From Hirudo medicinalis (lineage: Eukaryota > Annelida > Clitellata > Hirudinida > Hirudinidae), in NCBI GenBank assembly GCA_011800805.1, contig MPNW01000366.1, positions 15,376 through 79,375 on the forward strand: 64,000 nucleotides of DNA, written 5' to 3'. Below the pieces are notes generated by a model. The model was given only the letters and a program-made list of their open reading frames with translations. It had not been told where the DNA came from and did no database searches. This document shows positions 1-13,574 of this stretch, piece by piece (the stretch's first letter is position 1; each line of letters starts with the position of its first letter). A program made the translations under genes and the position numbers.

Positions 1-334
1 CTAATCAGCCGGTGATGCAGCGGACGTTAATATAATTCTTAATAATAATAATTCTTTTTTTTTTTGAAGCCGGTTTAAGAAACACAGTCTTTTTTTTATA
101 AACCAAAAAGCATACGTCGTCATAAAGATGCGCATTGATTGCTAATCACTTATTCGAAAGTTAATTGATTGCAATCATCTTATTTATCTAATTGGGTTCA
201 TTTTGATTATTAAGAGTTATTAATAATTATTTATTAAGAGTTAGTAATTATTTATTTTTCAAAGTTAAGACCAGGATTTCAAAATAACTATTTCAACGCC
301 AATTCAATGTTTCTGCGATTATGATTAATAACTG

Positions 335-610
335 ACTATGATGACGATGGTGGTGATGAAGACGAAGATGAAGGTGGTAGTGATGATGATGATGATGATG
401 ACGACGACGATGACGACATTGGTCGGAGATAATTGGTTCGGCATGGCGACTCTAATGGTAATGGAGAACCAATTTTACGACGAACCAAATGGTCGACCTG
501 ATGGTGGTCATGGAGGTGGTGATAACAACCCCCACGACGAAGGCTATAATGATGATGATGATGATGACGACGACGACGACGATGATGATGATGATGATGA
601 TATTTGTGAT
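335..610. repeat. GAT/GAC trinucleotide microsatellite
   Basis: Two blocks of GAT/GAC-type triplets (about 380-415 and 548-602) flank a less repetitive spacer. A forward open frame across it translates mostly as Met/Thr or poly-Asp runs, as expected of repeats, so I do not call a gene. The same triplet family recurs near 2.7, 38.8 and 40.3 kb and inside two coding exons. Confidence 0.8.
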
Positions 611-989
611 GATGATGAGGAAGAGAAGCAAGCGATTACGAGAAAACTATTATGGAAGTTTACATTGATTTGTGATTGAGCGAATTTTTTTCAAAAAATA
701 TGAAACCTTGGGAAGGAATTAAAAAGTTGGAAAATTGCAGGAAATCATGAAATTGGTCAAAATTTCACGAACGGACCCCAAAAAATATTTGCCGCTTGTC
801 GCTTGTATCGACGATAGTGTTAATATCGAATTCCAAACACTGTTGTTATTATTGGACGTAGTTTCCCAAGCAATTATAAATATCTCGATGGCCAGACGAA
901 TGTAAAAAAGAATGCAGAGACGACGAGGCTAGACTCCACACGACAGACTGAAACCTTACTGGTTTGAGCAATTTGCCTCAATGAGACAC

Positions 990-1300
990 TGAATGAATGA
1001 ATGGATGGATGGATGGATGGATGAATGAATGGATGAATGGATGAATGGATGAATGGATGAATGGATGAATGGATGAATGGATGAATGAATGAATGGATGA
1101 ATGGATGGATGGATGAATGAATGGATGAATGAATGAATGGATGAATGAATGGATGGATGGATGTGTTTTTATTTTTGTTATTCTTCAGATGGGTGAGTCA
1201 TTGGATGAATTAATAAATAGATGNGATGGATGGACAGAAGGACGGATGGTTGAATGGATGGATGGATGGATGGATGGATGGATGGATGGATGGATGGATG
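990..1300. repeat. (ATGG)n/(ATGA)n tetranucleotide array with an N
   Basis: This is a long run of ATGG units interspersed with ATGA. It is interrupted at about 1158-1235 by non-repeat sequence carrying a single N at 1224. The motif ggatggacagaaggacgg occurs both just after the N and again near 1297, which suggests a tandem duplication or a collapsed join. Open frames here are low-complexity Met/Asp/Gly/Trp and are not genes. Confidence 0.85.
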
Positions 1301-2184
1301 GACAGAAGGACGGATGCCTTAGAAATGGCAATAAAGCTGCACTGAACTTTACCGACACAAAGGTGAGGATGTTTATGAAGCAATAAAACGAGGAGATGGA
1401 TCGACTTCTACCTGTAAAAATGTTCTGCGTTCGTGACCACAAGGCAGTCGCTGAAGTTGGTGTGGTAGATGCGTCGGTAAGCAGAGTCATTATACAATCC
1501 TTTCCCAGCCCATTCAGCCGTTATATCTCGTGTTATCACGTTCAAGCCAATGAACGGACCAGAAGCCTCCAAAAACACTTCGGTGGGCTGGTGAAAATGT
1601 TCTAAGGGGGGTTGGTGTGTGTGTGGAGGGGGGCATAAAAACCGCGGGGCATTAAAAGATAATTTAAGGCGTCATAAAGTGTTCGTGAATCCATGGCAAC
1701 ACACCAGTGGCGCAAAATACTGCTTCGCTATGTAGTGTCTTTTGATCGCCATCTTGCAACTCCTGGTCGTGCGTCAGGCCGTTTTTTTTAGCCTCTCGTG
1801 ACTTGAAATTAGGTCATTTTCCCCTTTTGTGATAAATAAATTTAAATTTAAATTGTTTAAAGTGCATTTGAATGATGATTTGGCTGGATTTTAACGATTA
1901 ATTTTGCTCATTTATACATTTATCACGTAAATTGTTGCACTTGAACTTCTGAAATGCACTTGTACATATCATGTCAACATGTAGAAGAACATTACTTTAT
2001 GACGATTGTGGTCGTTCAGTTGAACTGTGGTAAAGTGCTGGTAAAGATGGTTGTGGTGATGGTGATGATACTAGTAGCCGTGGCACTTAAGCTCCGTGAG
2101 GGAAGAAATTGTAGGGAGAGAGGAGATTCTTAATAATGAATGGATGGTCCTGGAAGCGTTTTCAAGCCGCAAAAATTACAGGCA

Positions 2185-2370
2185 TTTCTTCCTTTCTAGT
2201 TCTTCCTTCCTTTCATCCATCAATCCATCTGTCCACCTGCCCGGTCATTCATCTGTCCGTCAATCCCTCAATCCATCCATTTCACTATTCATCAATCATC
2301 AGGCATTTTCCATCTATTCATCCATCCATTTATTCGTCCATACATCCATTCTACCATCTTTAAATCTTTC
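2185..2370. repeat. imperfect CATC/TCCA tetranucleotide tract
   Basis: This is a degenerate run of CCAT/TCAT units, the complement of the ATGG array about 1 kb upstream. No coding gene is supported. Confidence 0.7.
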
Positions 2371-5300
2371 CTGATGTCATCTGTTTTATTACTACATTCC
2401 CCATCCTCCAACACCTTCATCTTCTATCAATCCAAACATCTTATCATCAATCTTTGCACGGATCTACATATCCACATTCATCCCTCTAATCGTGATTTTA
2501 AAACAATAATTTTTTAAATTAAATCTGTTTTATTAAATCGGTTTTTTTGTCAACCAAATGATTCTCGCTTCGGTGGAAAATAAAAACAATGAATTAACGA
2601 GCATTGAAAATGTTTGCTAATTTTGTGGAATCTTTAAGGAGTAGATGAATTATGTATTAAGTTGAACAAGTGACTATTTGAATATATACTTTCTGTATTG
2701 GAGTGTCCTTGATGATGATGCTGATGACGATGACGATGATGATGATTATGATGATGTTGAACGCAAGTCTCTCACCTCTTTCCAGTCGACATGGCACCGA
2801 AATGTCTTTGGAATAATTTAAACTGTTTCCTCCGTACTTCTGTCGCGAAATATTACTTTCCAAAGACGTGACATGTTCTTAAAAGCTTATCCAAGGCTTC
2901 ACATGTGCGTCGAATTTTGTTAATAAGTTAAATATGATTATAATAATGATGATGATGTGGTACAAAAAATGACCATCCGTGCATAAAATAAAACAACGAA
3001 TGTTTACTTCTTAAAGGATAAAAATATAAAAAGTTCCTAGGAACTTCCAAAAATCCATTTCAGCCGCGAGACCAAATTGTTTAGAATAAGGAGACCGGAT
3101 GCCCTTTATAGGGCCCGCCATGCACGCCCTTTATAATTCACTTAATTCGACCCATATTATTGTGTGATTACGGCAACTTTCTCTATCAATTCAGTTATCA
3201 TTTATTCGCAATGTGATAATATTAATGTTGTTGCTATTAAATCATTGGAACTCTTTCAAATTACATTATTCTAAATGCATTCTTCATCGTTAAAACTTTT
3301 ACAATAGCGTAGCACAGAACTTTACGTGGAATAGCATTGTAAGAGCAGGCGAAGTAATACTGGCAGTCCCTTATTGCCCGTTGTTGAGTTCTTATAGACC
3401 ATTGAGCACCAATTTAGCGGATCCCTAAAATGTTTCTTTCAAACTTCGTCTCAGGCGATTTTCCTCCCGTTGTAGTCGTTATCGCAACGACTTCAGCCGC
3501 CGCTGCAGTCACCGCTGCGGGTTAACAGGTATTGAATCATAATCACCTTCAGCTGTGGACTTTATAGAATAAGCAAGGTATAAAACTTGCGACGATCAAG
3601 GTGGCTACCACCCGTAACTTCACAGGGTTATTTAGCAAATTGACTCGGAAGCACAGTCAATGATGCTAAAGCATGAAATTTGAAAAGTTACGACCCGAAA
3701 AAATATAAATATCCAAAGGTCATGCGATTTGACCATTGTGAACGTCAAGCTTGGACAAAATTGCCTTTCCTCTCCCATGAAGCCATTTTGTTGTGTCAAA
3801 GAAATTGCCGATATTTTTTATCTTTTTCATATGTTTTTGCTTGCAACGAAAAGAGGGTGATACATGATTTACTAAGCATTAATTTTGATAACATTTGCTG
3901 ATTCCCCAATCAATCAATCGTTTTCCTATATCGTTTGAAACATAATATACACAGGTAACTTTTGATAATTTACGACGTCTCAAAACAAAGAAAATCGCAA
4001 ATGCATTTTGATATTTGACAAATTCAACTTACTTAAACAAGAACTTGATTAAACAATTTATTAAATAAATAATTAAGACAAATAATGTATTAAACAAAAC
4101 CAGCAAAATAAATTCGACAAAAGCTTTTTCCAAAGAAAATACTTTTCAATTCACCTTTCATAACTTGTTTATATTGCTCAAATCGTATACGTAAGAAACC
4201 TGATTCAGGAGTTTGTGAGGGGAAGGCAGCCCATTGTAGAAATTTTTACTTAAATTTAATTTATGTGTAACTCCATCTTGTGTCCCGATTAACTTAAAAT
4301 TTTACATATTATTTAAATGACGACCGATAGTTTTGTGATCGGCATAGATACGGATTTATTAAAGCCGAGAAATACATCTCTTTGGAGAGTGAGTAAAACG
4401 TATTTAATTTTTTGAAACCAAATAATTCGAAACTAACTTTAGAAGACGTGTCATGACCACTCTCTTTATAAAAGTGCTGCTTTGTAAGCATTGCTAAACA
4501 TTTATCGGTGGGTGATAGATACACAGATCATCAGATCATTAGACATGGGGTCAAGTAGTGGGTCCTCAAGAACTTGTACTTGTACTCTTTGTCTGTAGGC
4601 ACTTAGTACTAACATTACTAACACAAATGCAAGCAGGCTATAATGAAATAAAACAGTTGAATAGTAAGTGGGACCAAGTACTTGCATTTCTAGAACAAGT
4701 ACAAGTACTGGAGATTCAAGACAAACTACTGAAAAAGTAATGAAGAGTACAACTACATATCCACCTGATTTTCATATTCAAACATTTATATAAATCATTT
4801 CTAAGCAATACCACATATTATTAGTTTACTTCAGTGATTATCTCCACAATATTCTTCTTTATATCAACTATCACAATTATATTAATTATTTATCATTTCT
4901 TTAGATATTGCTTAATTAGCAGGAACAATGTTATGTAATTAGAACGATATTTTATGTATGAAAATAATATAAATAAACAGATACAACGATTGTCTTTTTT
5001 TTTTTATAAATTTTGATTCCCTCGGAAAAACGCCACCTCTTGGCTGATTTAACTCCGCTACAAAATACTGCACGGATTTACCAATTTTTCTTTGAAATAT
5101 TCCCTGCTTGCCCAGGACTAGCCAAGCATGAGAGGACACAACTTTAAGCTTCGATACAGTAAATTCCAATCAGACAATGTCAAATTTTCTTTTTGTAATG
5201 AAATTGTCAGACCTTGGAAGGCATCAACTGTTGAAATTGTTAATTCATCCACTGTTTTCACTTTAACAGACATTCGTACAAATTTGTGTTAACGGTTTAC

Positions 5301-5633
5301 GGGCCCTTCCATTCCATTCCATTTGTGAATAAATAAAAATGTTTTCATTACCGATCTCTTTTAATATTTCAGTAAGGATTTATGAATGCAGCCTCTTTAT
5401 CTTTAAAAACAACATTAAGAAATAAATATAAAATAATTAGTGAGAACTTAACTTGTAAAGCATTGTACTCAATTGTACTTAAAACATGTCAGATGAAGGA
5501 TCCGTTCATGGAAAAGCTCGTCGTTGCAATAAATGCGAGTTCACTATCTGTGGACTTTCAAGTAGCATCCTATAACTTCCAAATTTTGCACTTAAATAGA
5601 GTTCATTCAGAGCTCAAGTTTTTCTCCTCCTAG

Positions 5634-8600
5634 AAATGGAGAAGGCTTTCCAGCTTGCAAAAGAGTCTCATCCTTATCTTCGTAATGGTCTGCATGCTGT
5701 TTTTCTATCGTTCCATTCTCAAAGAGGATGATGATGATGATGATGAAAGAAAGAACCTAAATGAAATGGAATTTATAAAAAAGACAGTCCTGCCCAGTGG
5801 TTATTACTTCTTTTTTAACTTTTTAACAGCGTAAAATATGTAGTAGTTGTAAAATGTAACTGTTATGAATGATTATTGCCAATTTAATCATGGCTGATAC
5901 TCATTGGATGAATGTTTATTTTTCCTACCTCTGAAGTCATATTGTCGAATAACAAAATTGCAAATTTATTAACAAATATAATATAATAACATAATGCATT
6001 AATGATTATTTTGTATTACTTCATTATTATTGTTTTACTAGGCAAGGGGCTAATATGTGCTTTTTCTTAATGTAATTAACAGGACATTTTAACAGCTTTA
6101 AGACATGATTGAAATGAAATTTAACAAATGTAATATGCATCAAACCTTCACAAAATTGGCATATTGAATCCAATTAAGAGGATGTAACCTCCAAACTGGG
6201 CCACCGAGATGGGGGGGGGGCAAGTGTGCAGGGGCCCAGCAATTTTTTGGGACCTGCCCGGGTCTTAAAATATTATCACAGTTATGCCTATGTAATAATG
6301 TTACTAGCATACCTTGCCAACTGCAACAATAAAGACTTAGGAAAAAATACTTGCTGATAAGAAAAAAAAAAGTATAGAAATATTTTTGTATTGTAATCAT
6401 TTTTTTGCATTGATTTATTGAAAAAATTTTTTTTTAAATAATATCAATATCAACAAAATATGAGCTTATATTATTACGATTGTGTGATGCTTTCAAAAGT
6501 ATTTTCAAAACGTTTTTGCAAAACATCATGGTTTATGGGACCTTGGCTACTGTGCTTAGGGGCTCAAAATTTCTGTCGGCGGCCCTGCAACCAGACGTGA
6601 TTATTATTTATATGACGTCTAAATGAAATTTTTGATGTCATCAGAATTGAACCTGAATCCTGTAGAATTTGAGAGGACGAAACCCGATGAAAACGGGGAT
6701 GAGGTTGTTAATATTTTAATTATTCATATTTTTAAATGCCTTGCTCCACAATTATCTTGCCATCCAAATTAGGAGGTGAACGACGGTAAAAGCGACGATC
6801 GGTACGTGCCTTGCAACCCGGCTTGCACCGTCACAAGGCGCCCCTGATATTAACACTCATGGTGCTACATAAATGCACGTGTTATTATTGTTATATTATC
6901 TTAAATCTTTAGGATCGTAGGCCACTCATAGCCTATCGCAGCCAGGGTCCAACCAATCAGAGGCAAGAAGCTGTGGTACAAGCCTTTAAACATTCATGGA
7001 AGGGGTACAAGAAGTTTGCTTGGGGTCAAGATGAGTTGCTCCCCATAACAGGCAGCCACTCCAGGTGGTTTGGACTTGGGCTCACTCTGGTGGATGCACT
7101 GGACACCATGTACCTGATGGGCCTCCATGATGGTTGGCTGGATTGCTGAATTAGACATGAAAACAATATCTTCATTTTTTGGTTATTATACTGTTAGTAT
7201 AATAGTTTAACATTTATATCCAAGTTATCCTCGTTCCAGAGTTCAGCGAGGCAAGAACTTGGGTTGACAAGAGTTTGAACTTAAACACCAACTCAGATGT
7301 CAACCTCTTTGAATGCACCATCAGGATCCTTGGGGGTCTTCTGAGTGCTTACCATCTTTCTGCCGACAAGATTTTCCTCGATAAAGCTGTTGGCATATAA
7401 ATTTATAAAAATTTAATGCTTTGAACTTTTTGAGTTTTTGTTACCAATTTCTAAAAATATTTCAATTTATTATCTAATTTCCATTTTATAACAGGACGAT
7501 TTGGACTCATTATTACAAAAATCTGTTATCTTCATTAATTTTGCTAAAAAAAAATTTGTTTTACTTCAGTTTATTTCCATAAGTTTTTTTTGCATTATTA
7601 AATGACCTGGTTTCTGTAACGTGCATGTATCTTTTGACATACTGCATTTTGGTTAGTTATAATATTTGGCAATATTTGAGTTAGATCTTGAAAATTGGTT
7701 CGTTTGGTTAATCAAGGGACCTTTATTAACATGACATCCCTGTTTTCATTATTTCTATTTTATTTTTTGAGCCACTAGGAAGACCTTGGCACAAGACTTT
7801 TGCCTGCTTTCTCATCCAACTCTCCCATTCCCTTCTCCGACGTGAACCTTTCCAATGGTCAGGCTCACAACCCCAGCTGGGGTTCAGACAGCACAACCTC
7901 CGAGGTATCCTCCATTCAACTCGAATTCACTGACCTTTCCAGGCAAACTGGAAATCCAAAGTTTGAGGTTAGGAATTTGTTTATTTTGATTCTTATTAGA
8001 ATTGTCATCGAAATGTACCCATCGTCGGCTTGTATTTAACTGATGAATTGATTGATGGCAACCACAGGAAGTTGCTCAAAGATATTGTTGCTTTCAGTCC
8101 AGTTAACAAGCCTGTTTAATAAGATGAATGCATCATTTATGTATTTGAAAATGAAGCACTTACAGGACTTTCTTTGATTGTGAAACTTTGCAAAGAGAAA
8201 GTTGAGAAGTTAGCCCTGCATCTCGAGTCAAATCACTGGATGAAAGCATTGCATCTTGCTTGATACTGTTACACTTTGACTCGGTGACTGAAATAAGTCG
8301 TTTCTGAATTGTGCACGACATGCAACGTCATGTTTGAGCACATTTTAATGCTTTTATTGAAATGCCAGCCACCTGTGAACATTGTGTGTAACAAATAACA
8401 AATCTTTGTAGTGAGAGCCATCAATGTGTAAACTTTAATTTTCATAATTAATACATTAATGGTCATATAAGTTAAAAACATTGGTCTTTCCAGGAAGCCG
8501 TCGCAAAAGTTTCTCTGCACATACACGGGCTCCCGAAGCGTCAAGGCCTCGTGCCCATCTTTATCAATGCCAACTCCGGGCAGTTTAGGGCTTCGTCCAC

Positions 8601-9446
8601 AATCACTCTTGGAGCCAGGGGTGACAGTTACTATGAATACCTTCTCAAAATGTGGCTTCAGACAGGCAACACGATGTTAGCGTGTATACTTTTTATGCAT
8701 TAACATGTCTCTTGCTTTATAACTTTATAAATTTTCTTATGGCATCCATGACAACTTTATCAGCCAAAGCAACTTTGACTTTAATAGTTACTTAACATGT
8801 GCTTGATTATCCTTGCCATTCAGAGTGGCTTGCGTATTGTATTAGTGGTCTCAAGTTCCTTCAGTCTGTTGAATAAATTATAAATCTTTTCTTACAGTTG
8901 CCAATTTACATAATTACTGAATCCTCATGAATAATCTTGACAGGGCCAGGGATGACTACCTGGAGGCAATGGCAGGGATTGAGAACCTGCTGATGAAGGA
9001 AACGTCCTACAGCAAACTTTTGTATGTTGGAGAACTTTTGGGAGGTTCATCATTTAGCCCAAAGATGGTTCGAAAGTCATTTGATTTTTTATTAATGGCT
9101 GCAATTAGCTCACATTCTGCATTTGCCATTCATAGTTAAACAAAATTTTATTACAGTTGTATATTGTTTGTGGTGACCTGTGTCAAAATAATATCTTGTA
9201 GGAATATACAATAAATTATATAATATTTGATAGGACCACTTGGTTTGCTTCCTTGGAGGAAATTTAGCCCTGGCAGCCAAATATGGTCTCCAACCAAAAA
9301 TGTTTCTGAACCTTGCAAAGAGAGTGACTGAAACTTGTGTGGAATTCTATAAGAGAATGGAAACAGGACTGAGTCCAGAGATTGTCCATTTCAGTACACA
9401 CCCACTTACTTCAAGAGATAAGGAAATATTTGTAAAAGTAAGAGGC

Positions 9447-9503
<57 letters not shown>

Positions 9504-10540
9504 TTATGTGGCACATGAGTGGTTGAGAGGTTGACTGAAGCCTTTTATTTTTCTTCAAAAGAAAACTGCCCAATAGAGCAGTTATGAGAAAAATCAATGA
9601 ATTAAATAAATTATACAAGTGTTTGAAATTGTAACATCATTCTAATTATTACAATAATTTGTTACATGATAACAGTAATTGTCATGTCTTCTCCATAGTC
9701 TCATTCCAAAGCCTGACTGTCCAGCTGTGACCTTACGAATTTCCAAAAAAAATTTCAAAATTCCTAGCTACTAACCTAGTTATGCTCTTATATTTCTGGG
9801 ATTTTCTGTGAACTGAGGTCAAATTTATGCTCTCACAGATCACAAAGATCTTTCAGCTTGTGGGTTTAAATAACAAATTTATATAATATTATTAATATTA
9901 GCTTTAAGTGGTAACAAAAGTGTGATATGGTTATTTATCATAATTAATTATTATCCTCCAAAAAGACTGCAGATTCTCACAACCTGTTAAGACCAGAAAC
10001 TGTGGAAAGTCTTTTCTACTTGTACAGAGTTACAGGCAACAAGACTTATCAGAATATTGGCTGGGACATATTTCAGGTTACATTAATTCCAACAGTGGTA
10101 CTCATGCAGATGGTTTTTATAATAATATTGACATTTTTAGTTAAAATGGCAATCAGTGTCGAGTGAATGACATTTGTCAAGCACAATCTTTGCTTAAGCT
10201 ATTGTTCTATCTGAACTGAAATTTTACACTGATTTACTTAATTATTCAGGCTTTTGAAAAACACACAAAGGTCAAGGATGGATACACCTCCATTGGCAAT
10301 GTCCAAAATCCAAACAACATCCAGCCCAGGAATAAAATGGAGAGTTTTTGGCTCTCTGAAACCTTGAAATATTTCTACTTGCTGTTCTCTGACGATGCTC
10401 GCTATGTTTCGTTGGATGAGTTTATCTTCAATACTGAGGGGCACCTGCTTCCCTTCCTGGGAGATGGTCTTAAGCGAAGATTTGAAAACAACAGAAGGGC
10501 TGAGGACAGCGTGCAGCTGCACGAGCAGCCAAAGAGATGA
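5634..10540 (+). CDS. MAN1B1: ER mannosyl-oligosaccharide 1,2-alpha-mannosidase (MAN1B1-like)
   Basis: Glycosyl hydrolase family 47 enzyme that trims mannose from N-glycans in the ER and early secretory pathway, used in glycoprotein quality control. Exons read as 5634-5799, 6645-6703, 6913-7132, 7240-7388, 7779-7967, 8494-8675, 8944-9067, 9234-9437, 9966-10076 and 10250-10540, about 564 residues, with all phases consistent. The first recognised exon carries a type II signal anchor: a KWRRLSSLQ motif, then a hydrophobic stretch, then six Asp codons from a GAT run. The catalytic domain is complete. It contains [66 protein letters not shown] and the calcium-site Thr in FNTEGH, so the Glu/Asp/Glu catalytic set is retained. 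After FNTEGHLLP there is a short basic tail not typical of the human enzyme. The start codon lies in an unidentified upstream exon. Expression may differ from human, but the family assignment is secure. Confidence 0.93.
6198..6586. mobile_element. possible MITE in MAN1B1-like intron
   Basis: The segment begins gggccaccgagatgg and ends tgtcggcggccct, whose reverse complement is agggccgccgaca, an imperfect terminal inverted repeat of about 13 bp. Internal gggcccagcaattttt and ggggctcaaaattt stretches also look like inverted partners. I could not see a clear target-site duplication, so the class is unassigned. It lies in the intron 5800-6644. Confidence 0.4.
9449..9506. repeat. (ATTT)n microsatellite
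   Basis: About 14 uninterrupted ATTT units directly downstream of the splice donor at 9438, inside an intron of the MAN1B1-like gene. Confidence 0.95.
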
Positions 10541-11721
10541 TTATTATTATTGTTATTATTATTGATTCTACTATTATTGATGATGATAACATTTCTGCTC
10601 GTCATTTTTCATTACCACTTGTGGGACTTTCATCGTTCGTTGATGCTGTTACAACAATTTCATCTTTCTGTTTTGGTTTCTCAGCCAGAATAACGCATCA
10701 TCTGCATTGACCAATGCCTTACAGATTGCCCAAGAATAATGAATGTATTCCTTAGTTCCATTATTATTGCCCCTTAGCTGCCAAACTTGTCAAACTTCAT
10801 CGAACATATGAAGTGCACTTCAATACTGGCACATCACTTAACCAATTTCAATATTTATTTACCAACGTTAGTAACATTATTGTAGATTAAAAAAGGTGTT
10901 TCAATCAAACTACATTCCAGCAAGTGACTCGTAAGATTGCTTCCTATTTCCTACAGAAGCATATGTTCAATGGTTTCTGATCAAATTCATCCATTTTATT
11001 ATTTAATTAAATGTCTATTAAAGTCAGTCTTCCTCACTAAATTGTAAAGTACAATGTGAATAAACACAGTAAACCAATATATTTTGCTTCACTATTATGT
11101 AAAACAATCTCAGGAATTGTTCATCAGCATTGGGACAAAGCCTTACCAAAAGTCAATCACAGATAATTCACCAACTGCCAAAAGGGACATCAACGGTTCA
11201 AACTGGCCTTGAATTTGACCCCTGGGCACGACATCCTTATGCAATTCTTAGTTGCAGCAGGTGACTTTAATGTCAACATAAACTCGGAGACCGAAGAATG
11301 CGAAAGGAATCAGTTGCCTAGCAATTGTATTAGCATCGTTAAGATGACAAACAAGATACAAATCGTATTGGAGACAATCTACATGCTCAGTGGTCAAAAT
11401 AATATACAACAGGAAGCAAATTTGAGAAAGCAGAAATCAGGTGATGTCTTGTTGGGTTTTGCATCATAAGATTTCTGGGACAGAAGCCTGATTCTCCAGA
11501 CCATCTTAGCAAAAACTTTCAATTGCACAACAAAAGACAAGGTAATGAAACCCACTCAGATGCTCAAGCTCACAAATAAAGTGTGTTTTAGTTTGAATTG
11601 TTTATGGCAATTAACTAAAAACAACAATTAATCCAGGTTTGCCTTCGAACAGGTGGACAACACAATGTCAATTTCTCTTCCAGATGCAATCAAGCCACAG
11701 GTGGGTGGTCTCAATCAAGTT
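10541..11721. other. convergent intergenic and 3' UTR region
   Basis: This is the space between the stop codons of the MAN1B1-like gene (+) and the SNX3-like gene (-). It should hold both 3' UTRs. AATAAA-type hexamers occur, for example near 11060 on the plus strand. No further exon is recognised. The open frame at 11209-11469 lacks splice context and resembles no family I know. Confidence 0.5.
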
Positions 11722-12978
11722 TTACGTGGTGCGCACTTTTCCAGGGACATAGTTTTTGTCGATCGTCGGCTCCAAGAGGAACATGTGGAGGCATTTCTCA
11801 TTTTGGGCAAGTGGATGTCCAGCTACCCTGCAAAATATTAACAGATTAATAAGCTCTGGAAATTCTGAAAACCTGTTTCAACAAATCAACAAGCACTTTA
11901 CTTTCAAAAATAATGCTAGCAAATATTGCCAATAATACAGTCCAATTTTAGTAAAATTAACATCTAAATATAACATCTACCAACTTGTTTATGAAGATTT
12001 CAAGTCCTCTCCTTCGTTCCTCGATGAACTCGGCATCAAAGAGCCCATCGTCCGATCGGAAAGGGAGTTGCCTCCCCCATGCTTTGCCAGGCAACACTGG
12101 AACAACTATCTGGAAAAATTATGACATCTTAAACAACAATTTAAATATTTATCTAAAAAGGAGATTAATTTAATAATAATGCCAGTAGTTGATTTGTTTT
12201 GTGCCTCATGCATAACGTGGACATCTCGTTTATAATTATAAGATTCAACTATAAGAATACTGAACGTCTTTGTCATCCACACATATCAACTTAATCTTGA
12301 GTTGTTGAAAAATATCAACCTATTAAACACCTGCATTTGCACATCATCTAAAGCATGATTGCTAGCAGGTTAAAACAACAGAACATAGAAGATCAACAAT
12401 TTTGAGAAGTGATGTGTGCCACATATACATTGAAAGACAAATCTACCTTGCTATCCCTCTCCAATTCTGAGGCCAACCAATCAAAGTCACTGTACCTTCG
12501 ACGAACAGTTGATTCTTTGATTTTGAATACGGGAAGGTTGGTCTGTCAATGCAAGCTTAATTAATAGAGTATTGTTAGGCAGATCAACATTAATTAATGT
12601 ATTACAAACTTGAATATCGTAATGGCAATATATATTCAAATTAGCTACAAAATTATTATATCCAATAACTCTTGTTCATGTACCAGATATTTGATCTTGT
12701 CCTTTTAAATTATCTGTTCCTAAAAATAATAGGATATTTTCTAGGAATACGCCCCTAACGAAATCCGAAGATGGATGAAAAATTACAAAAAAAAAAAAGA
12801 GAAAATGCCCACAACATTTTACCTTCATTCGGATCTCGTAGTCAGTGTAGCGCTTCTTGCCAACACCATGGGTTTCCGGGTTCATGACATCGATCTCTAG
12901 AAAATTCGCAGGAGGGGCATAAGCATCATCTAGTGTCTGTTTTTTCGGCTGAATTCTGGCAGTAGCTGCCGAGGCCAT
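11722..12978 (-). CDS. SNX3: sorting nexin SNX3/SNX12-like
   Basis: Small PX-domain sorting nexin that binds PI3P on early endosomes and works with retromer in cargo retrieval. Exons in transcription order are 12823-12978, 12447-12542, 11985-12109 and 11722-11827, giving 160 residues against about 162 in vertebrates. All phases agree. The protein opens MASAATARIQPKKQTLDDAY and continues with the family block PPANFLEIDV. Next come the PX signature STVRRRYSDFDWL (the Arg cluster contacts the phosphoinositide), VLPGKAWGRQLPFRSDDG, FIEERRRGLE and INKVAGHPLAQNE. The start is the first Met in frame after a non-Met stretch. The gene is convergent with the mannosidase and divergent from HAUS5. SNX3 and SNX12 cannot be separated from this view, and a single ancestral copy is likely. 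Confidence 0.93.
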
Positions 12979-13574
12979 GATGTCCAATCAGAGGCAAAAG
13001 ATTTCTTCACAAAAATTAACCTCTCGATAAGAACTTAGAACCTTAGATATACCTTCCGCACATCAGTTCAAAACAAATCTCATGACACTCCGAGTACACC
13101 CCCTTGATTCTATTTCATGTAAATATGTAAATTATATTTCGACGCATTAGCAAAAAAAATATAAATAATTAAGATTGGAAATTTGAAACTACAGTAATTT
13201 ACTGTATAAATGAGATTGTAAAAAAGACGCCAGTACATATTATTTTTACATTTACAAAAATTGTAGTTATGTTGTTAATTTTAAAATAGAACCCAATTAA
13301 AAATTAATTTGGAAATATTTTCATTAACACATTGTTTTTTGTAGAAATTATGTCAATGTCACTTTTAATATTTGCTTATTTATGAACTTTTGAATAGTCT
13401 AGGAGGTAAATTTGATTATGCTTCGTAATGGTGTTTCGATTTCTGTTTGATTCGATGTTTAAAAAATTGGCTTGAAAATTTTTAGTATTACTTGCAATCA
13501 TATGCTAGTTCGTGGTGCGGCGTAACAATTCAGAGGGCTACATTTTGAAACCAGTTGTCAAGTAAATAAAAAAC
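12979..13574. promoter_or_regulatory. head-to-head intergenic region SNX3/HAUS5
   Basis: About 600 bp of AT-rich sequence separates the start codons of the minus-strand SNX3-like gene and the plus-strand HAUS5 gene. It should contain both 5' UTRs and probably a bidirectional promoter. No TATA box or named factor site could be assigned. Confidence 0.4.

Larger units (their letters stand above)
1..5633. other. gene-poor left end
   Basis: Apart from the microsatellites listed, I recognise no exon here. The stretch is AT-rich with long A and T runs. It probably contains the 5' exon(s) of the alpha-mannosidase gene, because the first recognised exon at 5634 opens from a splice acceptor rather than a start codon, but I could not identify them. 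Near 4550-4720 there is an imperfect inverted repeat built on a CTTGTACTTGTAC motif. Confidence 0.5.

Noticed and set aside
338..679. 113-codon Met/Asp-rich frame
   Set aside because: Pure product of GAT/GAC microsatellites, with no homology or splice context.
1000..1300. Tandem repeats considered as a CRISPR array
   Set aside because: Simple 4-bp units with no unique spacers, in a eukaryotic genome.
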